A stretch of DNA of 64,000 nt from the NCBI GenBank assembly GCA_963827595.1, contig CAWHBT010000016.1:62001-126000 (forward strand), given 5' to 3'. The stretch is from DATEDA01 sp963827595 (GTDB lineage: Bacteria; Pseudomonadota; Gammaproteobacteria; Burkholderiales; SG8-39). A model generated the notes under the pieces. The model was not told the origin of the DNA, did not search any database, and saw nothing but the letters and a program-made list of their open reading frames with translations. Positions 29,700 through 38,366 of the stretch are shown in pieces. Each line of letters begins with the position of its first letter. Positions within the stretch are counted from its first letter, which is position 1. The position numbers were made by a program, and so were the translations under genes.

Positions 29700-31025
29700 C
29701 TAAACGAAGCTATAGCGCTCGGAGTGGTACTTCGCGAGCGGCACGCCCAGCTCGCCGAGCGCCTTCTCGATCGCGTCCATCATCACGTCCGGCCCGCAGA
29801 TGAAGTACTCGTGGTCGGCATACGGCGGCGGCAGGTGGCGCTTGAACATCGCCGCGTCGATGTAGCCCTTCTCGCCCTTCCAGCCGGCCGGCGGGTCCGG
29901 CAGCACGTGGACGACCTTCAGGTCGAGCCGCCCCTTCAGCGACTCCAGCTCTTCGCGGAAGAGGATCGACTCCCAGTCCTTGCTGCCGTAGAGCAGGATC
30001 ACCGGGCGCTTGTCGCCGCGGTCGGCGAGCGTGCGGATCATGCTCATCATCGGCGTGATGCCGACGCCGCCGGCGATGAGCACGTGCATGTCCGCCGGGT
30101 GGCCGATGGTGAACGCGCCGTACGGCCCATCGAGGTAGACGCGCTGGCCTACCGGCACCTCGGCGATGCGGCTGGTGAAGTCGCCCAGGTTACGGATCGT
30201 CATCTCGACCCGTCCGTCCGCGACCGCGGCGCTGGACGAGAACGAGAACGGATGCCCGGTGATCCTGAACGGGCTCGCCCACAGCGTGAGCCAGCCGAAC
30301 TGACCGGGCGTGAAGCGGAACCCGGGGTGCCCGTCCGGCCGCATCACCAGCGTGCGCGCATCGCCGCGCTCCTCGCGCACCTCCGCGACGCGATACGGCC
30401 GGCGGAGCATGAACAGCGGCTTGACGATGCGCACATAGAACAGCAGTCCGATCCAGAAGATCGTCAGGCCGATCCACAGCGCCCGCTTCCAGGGGTCGGT
30501 CAGGTAGAAGGCCCACCCCACCATGTGCGCCACCCCGCCCGCGACCGCCACGACCGCCAGGACGATATGGGTGAGGTGCCACGTCTCGTAGCGGATCTTC
30601 AGCTTCGCGCGCCACAGGGCCGTCACCACCAGCACGATCAGCGAGCCGAGCGACAGGAAGGCGAAGACGGCGCCCAACGGCAGGTCGTCGATGGAACGGG
30701 GCAGCGCGAGCTTTTCCGGCCGGGTGGCGAACATGATGAGCGCGTGCGCCGCCACCAGGCCGACGGCGACCTGCGAGATCTGGCGGTGAAAGTGGTAGAT
30801 GACGTCCTCGCCCCACGGCTCGGTGACGTAGCGGAAGCGCGCCGTGAGGCCGAACTGCAGGCCCATGATCGCCAGGCCGGAGTAGCCGATGGCAACCGCG
30901 AACTCGGTCCAGAAGTCGCGCGCGGGAGGGAGCCGACCCGCCAGGAGCGCGAACAGCGGGCCGAGGACGAAGAAGAGATACAGGGCGGCCCAGACGGTCC
31001 CGTGCAGCGTGAAGCGAAGCTGCAT
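29700..31025 (-). CDS. Ferric-reductase-like transmembrane flavoprotein
   Basis: A 441-residue NOX/FRE-type protein. About six N-terminal helices carry His pairs that would bind two hemes (YHFHRQISQVAVGLVAAHAL and ETWHLTHIVLAVVAVAGGVAH). A flavin-binding barrel follows (TPGQFGWLTLW, HPFSFSSSA) and then a nicotinamide-binding domain (AGGVGITPMMSM, FICGPDVMMDAIE). It would pass electrons from NAD(P)H through FAD and heme across the inner membrane to ferric iron, oxygen or a quinone; the acceptor is not known. It lies between two tiny membrane-protein genes in one operon. Confidence 0.9.
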   Translation of the reverse strand: MQLRFTLHGTVWAALYLFFVLGPLFALLAGRLPPARDFWTEFAVAIGYSGLAIMGLQFGLTARFRYVTEPWGEDVIYHFHRQISQVAVGLVAAHALIMFATRPEKLALPRSIDDLPLGAVFAFLSLGSLIVLVVTALWRAKLKIRYETWHLTHIVLAVVAVAGGVAHMVGWAFYLTDPWKRALWIGLTIFWIGLLFYVRIVKPLFMLRRPYRVAEVREERGDARTLVMRPDGHPGFRFTPGQFGWLTLWASPFRITGHPFSFSSSAAVADGRVEMTIRNLGDFTSRIAEVPVGQRVYLDGPYGAFTIGHPADMHVLIAGGVGITPMMSMIRTLADRGDKRPVILLYGSKDWESILFREELESLKGRLDLKVVHVLPDPPAGWKGEKGYIDAAMFKRHLPPPYADHEYFICGPDVMMDAIEKALGELGVPLAKYHSERYSFV

Positions 31026-31035
31026 TGCTGTCCCC

Positions 31036-31200
31036 CTAAGCGAATCGCGCTTGCGCCGGCGATCCTACAGAAGACCGCGGCACTTCACTCCTTTCCCGCC
31101 ACTTCCGCGCCAGGAAGAAGGTCAGCGCTCCGACCATGAGCGCGAGCGCCGCTCCGAACTGGAGGAAGTCGCGCCCCACTTCCCATGCGACCGCGATCAT
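31036..31200 (-). CDS. 54-residue single-span membrane protein
   Basis: Starts MIAVAWEVGRDFLQF at 31200 after AAGGGCGG. It has one membrane span (FGAALALMVGALTFFLA) followed by a basic tail (RKWRERSEVPRSS). It ends 10 bases before the ATG of the reductase-like gene. It may be a small subunit or anchor of that flavoprotein, but no family is recognised. Confidence 0.6.
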   Translation of the reverse strand: MIAVAWEVGRDFLQFGAALALMVGALTFFLARKWRERSEVPRSSVGSPAQARFA

Positions 31201-31349
31201 TCTTGTTCCGCCCTTCTGCTGCCGTGCGCCGCTACGGTCGTTCGCCGATGCGGCGCGACATGGTCCGCCAGCCCAACGCGATCCCGCGCCCGGAAAGGCG
31301 CGCGACGCTAGCCGGCATCGCCGACGGCTGTCCATGTCCCTTGGGCCAA

Positions 31350-31378
31350 TTGCCCCTGTGTGCCGCCGGGGCTACACT
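31350..31378 (+). promoter_or_regulatory. Promoter of the outer-membrane barrel/RND operon
   Basis: TTGCCC (31350-31355) and TACACT (31373-31378) are separated by exactly 17 bases. Transcription would start near 31385, giving an untranslated leader of about 235 bases. Confidence 0.45.
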
Positions 31379-31384
31379 TAAAAG

Positions 31385-31620
31385 CTTATCAAGATCGGCA
31401 TCGTGGGACAGCCCACCGCCCGCGGGAAGCCGGTGCGGTAAGAAGCAGCGAAAAACGCAATCTCGTCTCGTCAAAGGGGCACGATGGGCACCACGTCGAC
31501 GCAGAGGCTGACGCTGTTCGCGTGGCCGCCACGCTCGGCGTCGCTATCTTCAGCTACCTGCGCGGGTCTCAACGGCTCGCCACCATCGCCGCAACCGATC
31601 GACGTCTGAAAGGAGCCAAC
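31385..31620 (+). promoter_or_regulatory. Long leader with a possible multibranch RNA structure
   Basis: The first 58 bases can fold as nested stems: CTTATC (31385-31390) with GGTAAG (31437-31442), CGGC (31396-31399) with GCCG (31429-31432), and GTGGG (31403-31407) with CCCAC (31412-31416) around ACAG. The start CTTATCAAGA and a later GAAGCC resemble pieces of the S-box (SAM-I) aptamer, but the rest of that consensus is missing. The remaining 180 bases hold no convincing gene. A regulatory RNA is possible but unproven. Confidence 0.3.
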
Positions 31621-32529
31621 GTGAACCTGCACCGATGGTCATGCGCAGCCGCAACAGCTCTCGCCGCACTGTTTGCGGCCGCGGGCACAGCGCACGCACA
31701 AGACACGGGGTGGAACCCGTTCGTTGCGGTCACGCCGATCTATCAAGGCGATGCCGATCTCGACAACGGCGGTGATTTCAGCTTTGGTGGCCTGACCCTG
31801 CGAGCCGGCGTTGCCCGGGATATCGGCGGCGGCAACCGCGTCGGCGCGACGTTCAACTATGACTACCTGGACTATTCCTTCTCGAACCCGGTCGCTTTCG
31901 GGGGCGTGGCACCGTGGAACGTCGTCCAGCGCTACGGCGTGACGGTCCCGTTCTCCTTCCAGCTCCGGGATGGCTGGAGCGCCGGTGTCGCGCCGTCGCT
32001 CGATTGGTTCAGGGAGAACGGCGCCAAGTCCGGCGATTCGCTCGCCTGGGGCGCCACGTTCTCGGCGACCAAGCAGTTCCCGGATGGCAATCGTATCGGC
32101 GTCGGGCTCGGGGTCTTCGACCAGATCGAGGAGACCGTCGTCGTTCCGTTCCTCATCATCGACTGGCGCCTGAGCGACCGCTGGCGCATCATCAACCCGC
32201 TCGCGGCCGGCCCGACCGGCGGCGCCGGCATCGAGTTCGACTATCGCCTCAGCGACGCTTGGACGATGGGCGTCGGCGTGGCGTACCGCCGCTATCGCTT
32301 TCGTCTGAGCGAGACTGGCCCCGTTCCGAACGGCGTCGGCGAGGAACGCGGCGTGCCGGTGTTCTTCCGTGCGACCTACGATTTCACCAAGCAGCTCGCG
32401 CTGCACATGTATGCGGGCGTCGTGGCCGGAGGTCGCCTGACTGTCGAGGATCCGTCCGGAAATACGCTGCGACAGAACGACTTCGACCCGGCGCCGCTCC
32501 TCGCCGTGACCTTCCTCGGACGCTTCTGA
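31621..32529 (+). CDS. Outer-membrane beta-barrel protein
   Basis: A 302-residue protein. The GTG start after AAAGGAG gives a signal peptide (WSCAAATALAALFAAAGTAHAQ). The mature part is made of alternating amphipathic strands with many Asp/Gly turns (GDFSFGGLTLRAGVA, GATFNYDYLDYSF, WRIINPLAAGPTGGAGIEF) and a terminal Phe (FLGRF), the usual barrel-assembly signal. It is 13 bases upstream of an RND adaptor and pump in the same direction, where a TolC-like channel would be expected, but it has no TolC helices. Function is unknown. Confidence 0.75.
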   Translation: MNLHRWSCAAATALAALFAAAGTAHAQDTGWNPFVAVTPIYQGDADLDNGGDFSFGGLTLRAGVARDIGGGNRVGATFNYDYLDYSFSNPVAFGGVAPWNVVQRYGVTVPFSFQLRDGWSAGVAPSLDWFRENGAKSGDSLAWGATFSATKQFPDGNRIGVGLGVFDQIEETVVVPFLIIDWRLSDRWRIINPLAAGPTGGAGIEFDYRLSDAWTMGVGVAYRRYRFRLSETGPVPNGVGEERGVPVFFRATYDFTKQLALHMYAGVVAGGRLTVEDPSGNTLRQNDFDPAPLLAVTFLGRF

Positions 32530-32542
32530 AAGGAGTCGTCCC

Positions 32543-33646
32543 GTGTCCTCGCTCCCCGAAGTCGGGCGTTCGCCTCGAGCGATCGGCCTCATCGCGCTCG
32601 CAACCCTCGCGCTGCTCCCGGCCTGCCGGCGCGCCGAGGAGCCGCCCCCGCCGGACATCCGCCCCGTCCGCGTGGTCTCCGTCGAGCAGCGCGCGGCGGG
32701 CGACGTGGTCTCGCTCACCGGTACCGTCCAGGCGCAGACCGAGATCAACTTCTCGTTCCGGATCGACGGCCGGATGATCAGCCGGACTGCGAACGTCGGC
32801 GACACCGTCAAGCCCGGCCAGACGCTCGCGACGCTCGACGCCTCCAACGAGAACAGCAGCCTGCAGGCGGCGCGGGCGCAGCTCGCCAGCGCGCGCGGAC
32901 AGCTCACCGAACAGCGGAACAACTACAACCGGCAGAAGGATCTGCTCGCGCAGCGCTTCATCTCCCAGGCCGCGTTCGACCAGCACACGGCCAACCTGCA
33001 GAGCGCCGAGTCGCTGGTGAAGTCCGCGCAGGCGCAGGTCGACCTCGCGTCGAACCGGGTCAGCTACACGCGCCTCGTCGCCGACGCGGGCGGCGCGGTC
33101 ACGAAGGTGGGGGCCGAGCCGGGCGAGGTCGTGCCCGCCGGCCGCATGGTCGTGCAGGTCGCCCGCGCCGGCGGGCGTGACGCCGTCTTCGACGTGCCGG
33201 CGCAGATCAAGGACAGCGCGCCGAAGAACCCGGAGATCACCGTCGCGCTGACCACGGATCGCAAGGTCTCCGCGAAGGGCCGAGTCCGTGAAGTGTCGCC
33301 TCGCGCCGACCCGGTGACGGGCACGTTCCGGATCCGCATCGGGCTCATCGACCCGCCGGCCGGCCTGCGGCTGGGATCGACCGTGATCGGCAGCATGCGG
33401 ATGGACACCGCCGCGGCCATCGAGGTCCCGGGGACCGCGCTGGTCCGCCAGGGCGCGCAGTCCGCGGTGTGGGTGGTCGATCCCAAGACCCAGACCGTGT
33501 CGCTGCGGACGATCGACGTTGCGAGCCACGATGCGGACAGGGTGGTCGTCGGCGGAGGCCTCGCGTCCGGCGACGTGGTCGTGACCGCCGGCGTTCAAGC
33601 TCTCCATCCCGGCCAGAAGGTGCGCCTCCTCGGGGCCGCGAAGTGA
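32543..33646 (+). CDS. RND efflux periplasmic adaptor (HlyD/MFP family) lipoprotein
   Basis: A 367-residue lipoprotein with lipobox LLPAC. It has the adaptor domains in order: barrel-sandwich/lipoyl halves (TGTVQAQTEINFSFRIDGRM, VGDTVKPGQTLATLD), an alpha-helical hairpin (QAARAQLASARGQLTEQ), the second lipoyl half (YTRLVADAGGAVTKV), a beta-barrel and a membrane-proximal domain. GTG at 32543 follows AAAGGAG. It links the inner-membrane pump encoded next, with which its stop overlaps (GTGA), to an outer-membrane channel. The substrate is not predictable. Confidence 0.92.
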   Translation: MSSLPEVGRSPRAIGLIALATLALLPACRRAEEPPPPDIRPVRVVSVEQRAAGDVVSLTGTVQAQTEINFSFRIDGRMISRTANVGDTVKPGQTLATLDASNENSSLQAARAQLASARGQLTEQRNNYNRQKDLLAQRFISQAAFDQHTANLQSAESLVKSAQAQVDLASNRVSYTRLVADAGGAVTKVGAEPGEVVPAGRMVVQVARAGGRDAVFDVPAQIKDSAPKNPEITVALTTDRKVSAKGRVREVSPRADPVTGTFRIRIGLIDPPAGLRLGSTVIGSMRMDTAAAIEVPGTALVRQGAQSAVWVVDPKTQTVSLRTIDVASHDADRVVVGGGLASGDVVVTAGVQALHPGQKVRLLGAAK

Positions 33647-36600
33647 TCGGCCCGAACCTGTCGGAATGGGCGATCCAGCGCCGGTCGCTCATCGTCTACT
33701 TCATGATCGCGGCAGTGGTCGCCGGGACGATCGCGTTCGTCCGCCTCGGCCGGGCCGAGGACCCCCCGTTCACGATCCGAACCATGGTCGTCTTTGCCGC
33801 GTGGCCCGGCGCCTCGATCGAGGAGACGCTGCTCCAGGTCACCGAGCGGATCGAGCGGAAGCTCCAGGAGACGCGCCACCTCGACCAGGTCCGTAGCTAC
33901 ACCAGGGCGGGCGTCACCACCATGTTCGTCGAGCTCAAGGACTCGACGCCGCCGAAGGAAGTACCGGACGTCTGGTACCAGGTGCGCAAGAACATCGGCG
34001 ACATCCGCGGCACGCTGCCGCAGGGCGTCCTCGGCCCCGGCTTCAACGACGACTTCGGCGATACCTACGGGATCATCTACGGGTTCACCGCCGACGGGTT
34101 CACGCACCGCGAGCTGCGCAACTACGTCGAGGACACGCGCTCGCGGCTGCTCGCGGTGCCGGACGTCACCAAGATCGAGATCCTCGGCGCCCAGGACGAG
34201 AACATCTTCCTCGAGTTCTCCACCGCTAGGCTCGCGGGCCTGGGGCTCACGTACTCGGCCCTCCTCGCCCAGCTCCAGGCGCAGAACCTCGTCCGGCCCA
34301 CCGGCATCCTGCAGACCGGCGACGAGCGGATCTTCCTGCGCGTGTCCGGCGCCTTCGAGTCCGAGGACGACATCAAGGCGGTGAACCTGGCGGTGGGAGA
34401 CCGCCTGGTTCCGTTACGGGACATCGCCGAGGTCCGGCGCGGGTTCTCGGACCCGCCGCTGCCGCTCTTCCACGTGAACGGCAAGCCCGCGATCGGGCTC
34501 GCGATCGCCATGCGCGAGGGCGGCGACATCCTCGCGCTCGGGGCGAACCTCAAGCGCGAGATGGCGGACGTCCGGGCGAACCTCCCGGTCGGTGTCGAGC
34601 CGTTCCTCGTCTCCGACCAGGCGGTCGTCGTCGACCTCGCGATCAACGATTTCATGACCTCGCTGTGGCAGGCGATCCTCATCATCCTCGCTGCGAGCTT
34701 CGTCAGCCTGGGCGTGCGCCCGGGCGCGGTCGTCGCCCTGGCGATCCCGCTGACGCTGGCCATCGTATTCGCCGTCATGCTGATCGTGGGCATCGACCTG
34801 CAGCGCATCTCGCTCGGAGCACTGATCATCGCGCTCACCTTGCTGGTCGACGACGCGATGACCACCGTCGACGCGATGATCCGGCGCCTCGCCGCCGGGG
34901 ATTCGAAGGAGGAAGCTGCCACCTTCGCCTACAAGACGCTCGCGGCCCCGATGCTGATCGGTACGCTGATCACGATCGCGGGCTTCGTGCCGATCGGCTT
35001 CGCCAGGAGCGCGGCAGGCGAGTACACGTTCTCGATTTTCGCGGTGGTCACGATCGCGCTCATCACGTCGTGGCTCGTGGCGGTGACCTTTGCACCGGTG
35101 ATCGGCATCGCGATACTGAAGGCGCCCAAGACGTCGGGCGCGGAGGAGAAGCCGAGCGCCCTCATGCGCGGATATCGCGCCCTGCTCGTCGGCGCGATGC
35201 GCGTGAAGTGGGTGACCATCGCGGTGACGATCGCCGCGTTCGTGGCGGCGGTCTACCTGCTGCGGTTCGTGCCGGAGCAGTTCTTTCCCGCGTCCGACCG
35301 GCCCGAGCTCCTCGTCGATCTGACGCTGCGGCAGAATGCATCGATCTATGCCTCCGAAGAGACCGTCAGGCGGCTGGAGGCGGCGCTCGCCAAGGACGAG
35401 GACATCGCTCACTGGAGCGCCAACATCGGCCGCGGCGCGATCCGCTTCTACCTGCCGCTCGACGTGCAGGGCGCGAACCCCTTCTTCAGCCAGCTCGTGA
35501 TCGTCGCGAAGGGATTCGAAGAACGAAAGCGGATCCAGGACCGCCTGGAGAAGCTGCTCCCCGAGGAGTTCCCGGACGTCGTCGGGAGCATCCAGCCGCT
35601 CGAGCTCGGTCCGCCCGTCGGCTGGCCGATCCAGTACCGCGTGCGCGGGCCGGACAAGGACGAGCTTACGCAGATTGCGCAGCGGCTGGCGCAGGTCATC
35701 GCGGCGAATCCGGAAACGCGGCGCGTCAACTTCGACTGGATGGAGCCCGCGCGCCAGCTCCGCCTCAAGATCGACCAGGACCAGGCCCGGAGTATCGGCG
35801 TCAGCTCGGCGACGATCGCCGCGGTCTTGAACGCTGCGATCGCCGGCTCGACGGTGACGCAGGTGCGCGACGACATCTATCTCGTGGACGTCGTCGCGCG
35901 CGCCGTCGACAAGGAGCGCGCGACGGTGGCGACGCTGCGCTCGCTGGAGGTCCCGATCCCCGGCGGGCGCACCGTGCCGCTCAGCCAGTTCGCGAGCCTC
36001 GAATTCGGGGAGGAGTACCCGCTCGTCTGGCGTCGGGACCGGGTGCCGACGCTCACCGTGCGCGCGGCCATCGTCCCCAGCACCACGCCGGACACCGTGG
36101 TCGACGCACTCGAGGCGCCGATCGCCGAGCTGGCGAAGAGCCTGCCGAAGGGCTATCGGATCGAGCTCGGCGGCACGGTCGAGGACAGCGCGGTCGCGCG
36201 GGCGTCGGTGTTCGCGGTCGTGCCGGTGATGATCCTGCTCATGCTCACCTTCTTGATGCTCCAGCTGCAGAGCTTCCGGAGCGTCTTCGTCGTGCTCGCT
36301 GTGCTGCCGCTCAGCATCATCGGCGTCGTCCTCGCGCTGCTCGTCTTCAACCGGCCGCTCGGCTTCGTCGCGATCCTCGGCATCCTGTCGCTGCTCGGCA
36401 TGGTGGCGAAGAACGCGGTGATCCTGGTGGTGCAGATCGAGACCGACCGCGCGGAAGGCAAGAGCGTCCGGGACGCGGCCATCGCCGCGGCGAGCTCGCG
36501 ATTCCGGCCGCTGACGCTGACCGCGTTCTCGACGGTGCTCGGCCTCATTCCGATCGCGCCGACGGTATTCTGGGGCCCGATGGCCTTCGCGATCATGGGC

Positions 36601-36729
36601 GGCCTGCTGATCGGGACGCTGCTGATGCTCGTGTTCCTGCCAACGCTGTACGTGACCGTGTTCGGGGGCAGGCGGGACGAGGCCGCCCCGACGGGCCGGC
36701 CGGCGCCGGCGCCGGCCGCGGCGCGTTGA
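33643..36729 (+). CDS. RND-family efflux pump, inner-membrane subunit
   Basis: A 1028-residue AcrB-type transporter. Its GTG at 33643 overlaps the adaptor stop. It starts SEWAIQRRSLIVYFMIAAVV and has twelve helices and two large periplasmic loops. The proton-relay Asp pair is in helix 4 (LTLLVDDAMTTVDAM). The duplicate half has FLMLQLQSFRSVFVVLAVLP and LGILSLLGMVAKNAVILVVQ. It lacks the extra acidic/Met signatures that mark CzcA/CusA metal pumps, so export of small organic compounds is more likely. It is the last gene of the barrel-adaptor-pump operon. Confidence 0.93.
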   Translation: MIGPNLSEWAIQRRSLIVYFMIAAVVAGTIAFVRLGRAEDPPFTIRTMVVFAAWPGASIEETLLQVTERIERKLQETRHLDQVRSYTRAGVTTMFVELKDSTPPKEVPDVWYQVRKNIGDIRGTLPQGVLGPGFNDDFGDTYGIIYGFTADGFTHRELRNYVEDTRSRLLAVPDVTKIEILGAQDENIFLEFSTARLAGLGLTYSALLAQLQAQNLVRPTGILQTGDERIFLRVSGAFESEDDIKAVNLAVGDRLVPLRDIAEVRRGFSDPPLPLFHVNGKPAIGLAIAMREGGDILALGANLKREMADVRANLPVGVEPFLVSDQAVVVDLAINDFMTSLWQAILIILAASFVSLGVRPGAVVALAIPLTLAIVFAVMLIVGIDLQRISLGALIIALTLLVDDAMTTVDAMIRRLAAGDSKEEAATFAYKTLAAPMLIGTLITIAGFVPIGFARSAAGEYTFSIFAVVTIALITSWLVAVTFAPVIGIAILKAPKTSGAEEKPSALMRGYRALLVGAMRVKWVTIAVTIAAFVAAVYLLRFVPEQFFPASDRPELLVDLTLRQNASIYASEETVRRLEAALAKDEDIAHWSANIGRGAIRFYLPLDVQGANPFFSQLVIVAKGFEERKRIQDRLEKLLPEEFPDVVGSIQPLELGPPVGWPIQYRVRGPDKDELTQIAQRLAQVIAANPETRRVNFDWMEPARQLRLKIDQDQARSIGVSSATIAAVLNAAIAGSTVTQVRDDIYLVDVVARAVDKERATVATLRSLEVPIPGGRTVPLSQFASLEFGEEYPLVWRRDRVPTLTVRAAIVPSTTPDTVVDALEAPIAELAKSLPKGYRIELGGTVEDSAVARASVFAVVPVMILLMLTFLMLQLQSFRSVFVVLAVLPLSIIGVVLALLVFNRPLGFVAILGILSLLGMVAKNAVILVVQIETDRAEGKSVRDAAIAAASSRFRPLTLTAFSTVLGLIPIAPTVFWGPMAFAIMGGLLIGTLLMLVFLPTLYVTVFGGRRDEAAPTGRPAPAPAAAR

Positions 36730-36763
36730 GGTTCGCGAGCACTACTCGAGGATGCCAGCGCAG

Positions 36764-37253
36764 ATGTTGATCCGAAACTCGCATTGCCCGAAGCTCATCG
36801 CCGTCGCCGCGGCCGTCTGCGCGGCGGCGCTCCCCGCGCCGGTGCCGGCGCAGTCCGAAGGCGGGCTGTACATCGCCGGCAGCGCCGGCTTCACTTTTCA
36901 GGAGGCCGCCGACCGGGGCGTGGCGCAGAACCCAGGCGGCAGACGGTTCTTCGTGCTCGTCGGTGCCGCCCCAAACGCAGGCGCTGACAACGACGGCCTC
37001 TGGCCCGCTCGCCGCGGCGCGCGACCGGGTGGTTGCGGCGAATGGGGTGCTGCTCGTCTGCAAGCGCGACATCGATAGCGGCAAGATCAATGCCTCGACT
37101 CTGGTGCCGGGGGTCGTGGCGGTGCGGGGCTTCCCGCCGCCCGGCAGCCAGGCGCTGCCGGACGGCCAGCGCTACTACCCGGACGAGAATCCGGCCAACC
37201 TCCCGGCATCGAACGAGGCGCTGCGCCGGCTGCGTGCAACCTGCTCGGATTGA
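36764..37253 (+). CDS. Periplasmic DsrE-like protein (one frameshift)
   Basis: Corrected length is 162 residues. A signal peptide (LIAVAAAVCAAALPAPVPAQ) precedes a domain reading FFVLVGAAPN, then, after an extra base near 36985, QALTTTASGPLAAARDRVVAANGVLLVCKRDIDSGKIN and LVPGVVAVRGFPPPG. A single Cys in LLVCKRDID and the surrounding alpha/beta pattern suggest a DsrE/DsrF-like fold, but this is weak. A second Cys is four residues from the end. It lies 51 bases before the Mrp cluster and 34 bases after the pump gene; its role is unknown. Confidence 0.6.
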
Positions 37254-37303
37254 CCGACCAAGCGCAATGCGCGTGCAGGTGGTCCGCGACTGAGGGGGTA
37301 TCG

Positions 37304-37798
37304 ATGGACGAGCCCACAGGAGCGATGCGCGCCGCGATCACGCGCGGTGCGGGCTTCTTCGGGCTCTGGGTGGTCCTGATCGGTCTCGATCCGGTCGATC
37401 TCGGCGTCGGCGTTTTCGTCGCCGCGGCAGCCACGTGGGCGAGCCTCCGGCTCCTCCCGCCCGGGTCGCATCGCCTGCGGCTCGCCGCCCTGCCCCGGCT
37501 CGCGCTGCGCTTCGTTTGGCAGTCGGTGGTCGCCGGTGTCGACGTCGCGCGCCGCGCGTTCGATCCGCGGCTACCGCTCAATACCGGTTTCGTCGTCTAC
37601 CCGACGCGGTACCCGCGGGGCGCGGCGCGCAACGCGTTCGCCTCGCTGACCAGCCTGCTGCCGGGCACGGTGCCGGCCCGGGACGACGAGCAGGGTCTCC
37701 TCTATCACTGTCTCGACGTCGCGCAGCCGGTCGCGGAGCAGCTCGCCGCGGAGGAAGAAGCGGTGTCCCGGGCGCTGCCGGGGACGACCGGGCAGTGA
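37304..37798 (+). CDS. mrpE: Mrp-type antiporter subunit E
   Basis: A 164-residue protein from ATG at 37304 after GAGGGGG. It has two or three helices (ITRGAGFFGLWVVLIGLDP, VGVFVAAAATWASLRLLPPG) and the MnhE C-terminal motif (RARRAFDPRLPLNTGFVVYP-like region, AFASLTSLLPGTVPARDDE). It is a small subunit of the inner-membrane multi-subunit cation/proton antiporter, needed for assembly. Its stop overlaps the mrpF start. It is the first of six Mrp genes in the order E-F-G-(A/B)-C-D. Confidence 0.9.
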   Translation: MDEPTGAMRAAITRGAGFFGLWVVLIGLDPVDLGVGVFVAAAATWASLRLLPPGSHRLRLAALPRLALRFVWQSVVAGVDVARRAFDPRLPLNTGFVVYPTRYPRGAARNAFASLTSLLPGTVPARDDEQGLLYHCLDVAQPVAEQLAAEEEAVSRALPGTTGQ

Positions 37799-38076
37799 CC
37801 GCTTTCCTCCTCGTCGCTGCAGGCTTCGTGCTGGTGACAGTGGCGCTGGGCCTTGCCCGCATCCTGTGGGGCCCGGGCGACGCCGATCGAATGATGGCGG
37901 CGCAGCTCCTCGGCACCGGCGGCGTCGCGGCGCTGCTGCTCCTCGGCGCGGCGACCGGCGCGGACGGGGCGATGGACGTGGCGCTGACGATCGCGCTGCT
38001 CGCGGCCTTTGCCTCCGTCGCGTTCTTCAAGAGCGTGCCGGGCGCGTCTGCGGACGAAGCGGCGGATCGCGGATGA
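37795..38076 (+). CDS. mrpF: Mrp-type antiporter subunit F
   Basis: A 93-residue three-helix protein. GTG at 37795 overlaps the mrpE stop (GTGA). The conserved segment ARILWGPGDADRMMAAQLLG is the MrpF/PhaF signature, with a hydrophobic helix before and two after (ALTIALLAAFASVAFF). It is a small membrane subunit of the antiporter; its stop overlaps the mrpG start. Confidence 0.9.
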   Translation: MTAFLLVAAGFVLVTVALGLARILWGPGDADRMMAAQLLGTGGVAALLLLGAATGADGAMDVALTIALLAAFASVAFFKSVPGASADEAADRG

Positions 38077-38366
38077 ACGTCGCCCTCGACATCTTCACCA
38101 TCGTGACGGTGTCTGCGGGGGCGGTGTTCTTCCTCGCCGGCACCGTCGGGCTGCTGCGCTTCCCCGACGCGCTCACGCGGCTCCACGCGCTCACGAAAGC
38201 CGACAACCTGGGGCTCGGACTGGTGGTGCTCGGCCTGCTGCCGCACGTCGATGGCGTGCTCGCGGGACTCAAGCTGGTCGCCATCTGGGTGCTTGCGCTG
38301 CTCGCCGGCGCCACCGTGTCACAGCTCATCGCCCGCGCGGCGCGGCGGGCGGCTCCGCCCGCATGA
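38073..38366 (+). CDS. mrpG: Mrp-type antiporter subunit G
   Basis: A 97-residue three-helix protein starting MNVALDIFTIVTVSAGAVFF, overlapping the mrpF stop (ATGA). LLRFPDALTRLHALTKADNLG is the PhaG/MnhG signature. It ends in an Arg/Ala-rich tail and overlaps the next gene by 4 bases. Confidence 0.9.
   Translation: MNVALDIFTIVTVSAGAVFFLAGTVGLLRFPDALTRLHALTKADNLGLGLVVLGLLPHVDGVLAGLKLVAIWVLALLAGATVSQLIARAARRAAPPA

Noticed and set aside
29511..31139. A 542-codon plus-strand frame across the reductase gene.
   Set aside because: Antisense shadow; the minus-strand protein has clear heme, flavin and nucleotide motifs.
31385..31620. S-box, cobalamin or cyclic-di-GMP riboswitch before the barrel gene.
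   Set aside because: Only short fragments of the S-box consensus are present, and the cobalamin and GEMM cores are absent; left as an unclassified leader.
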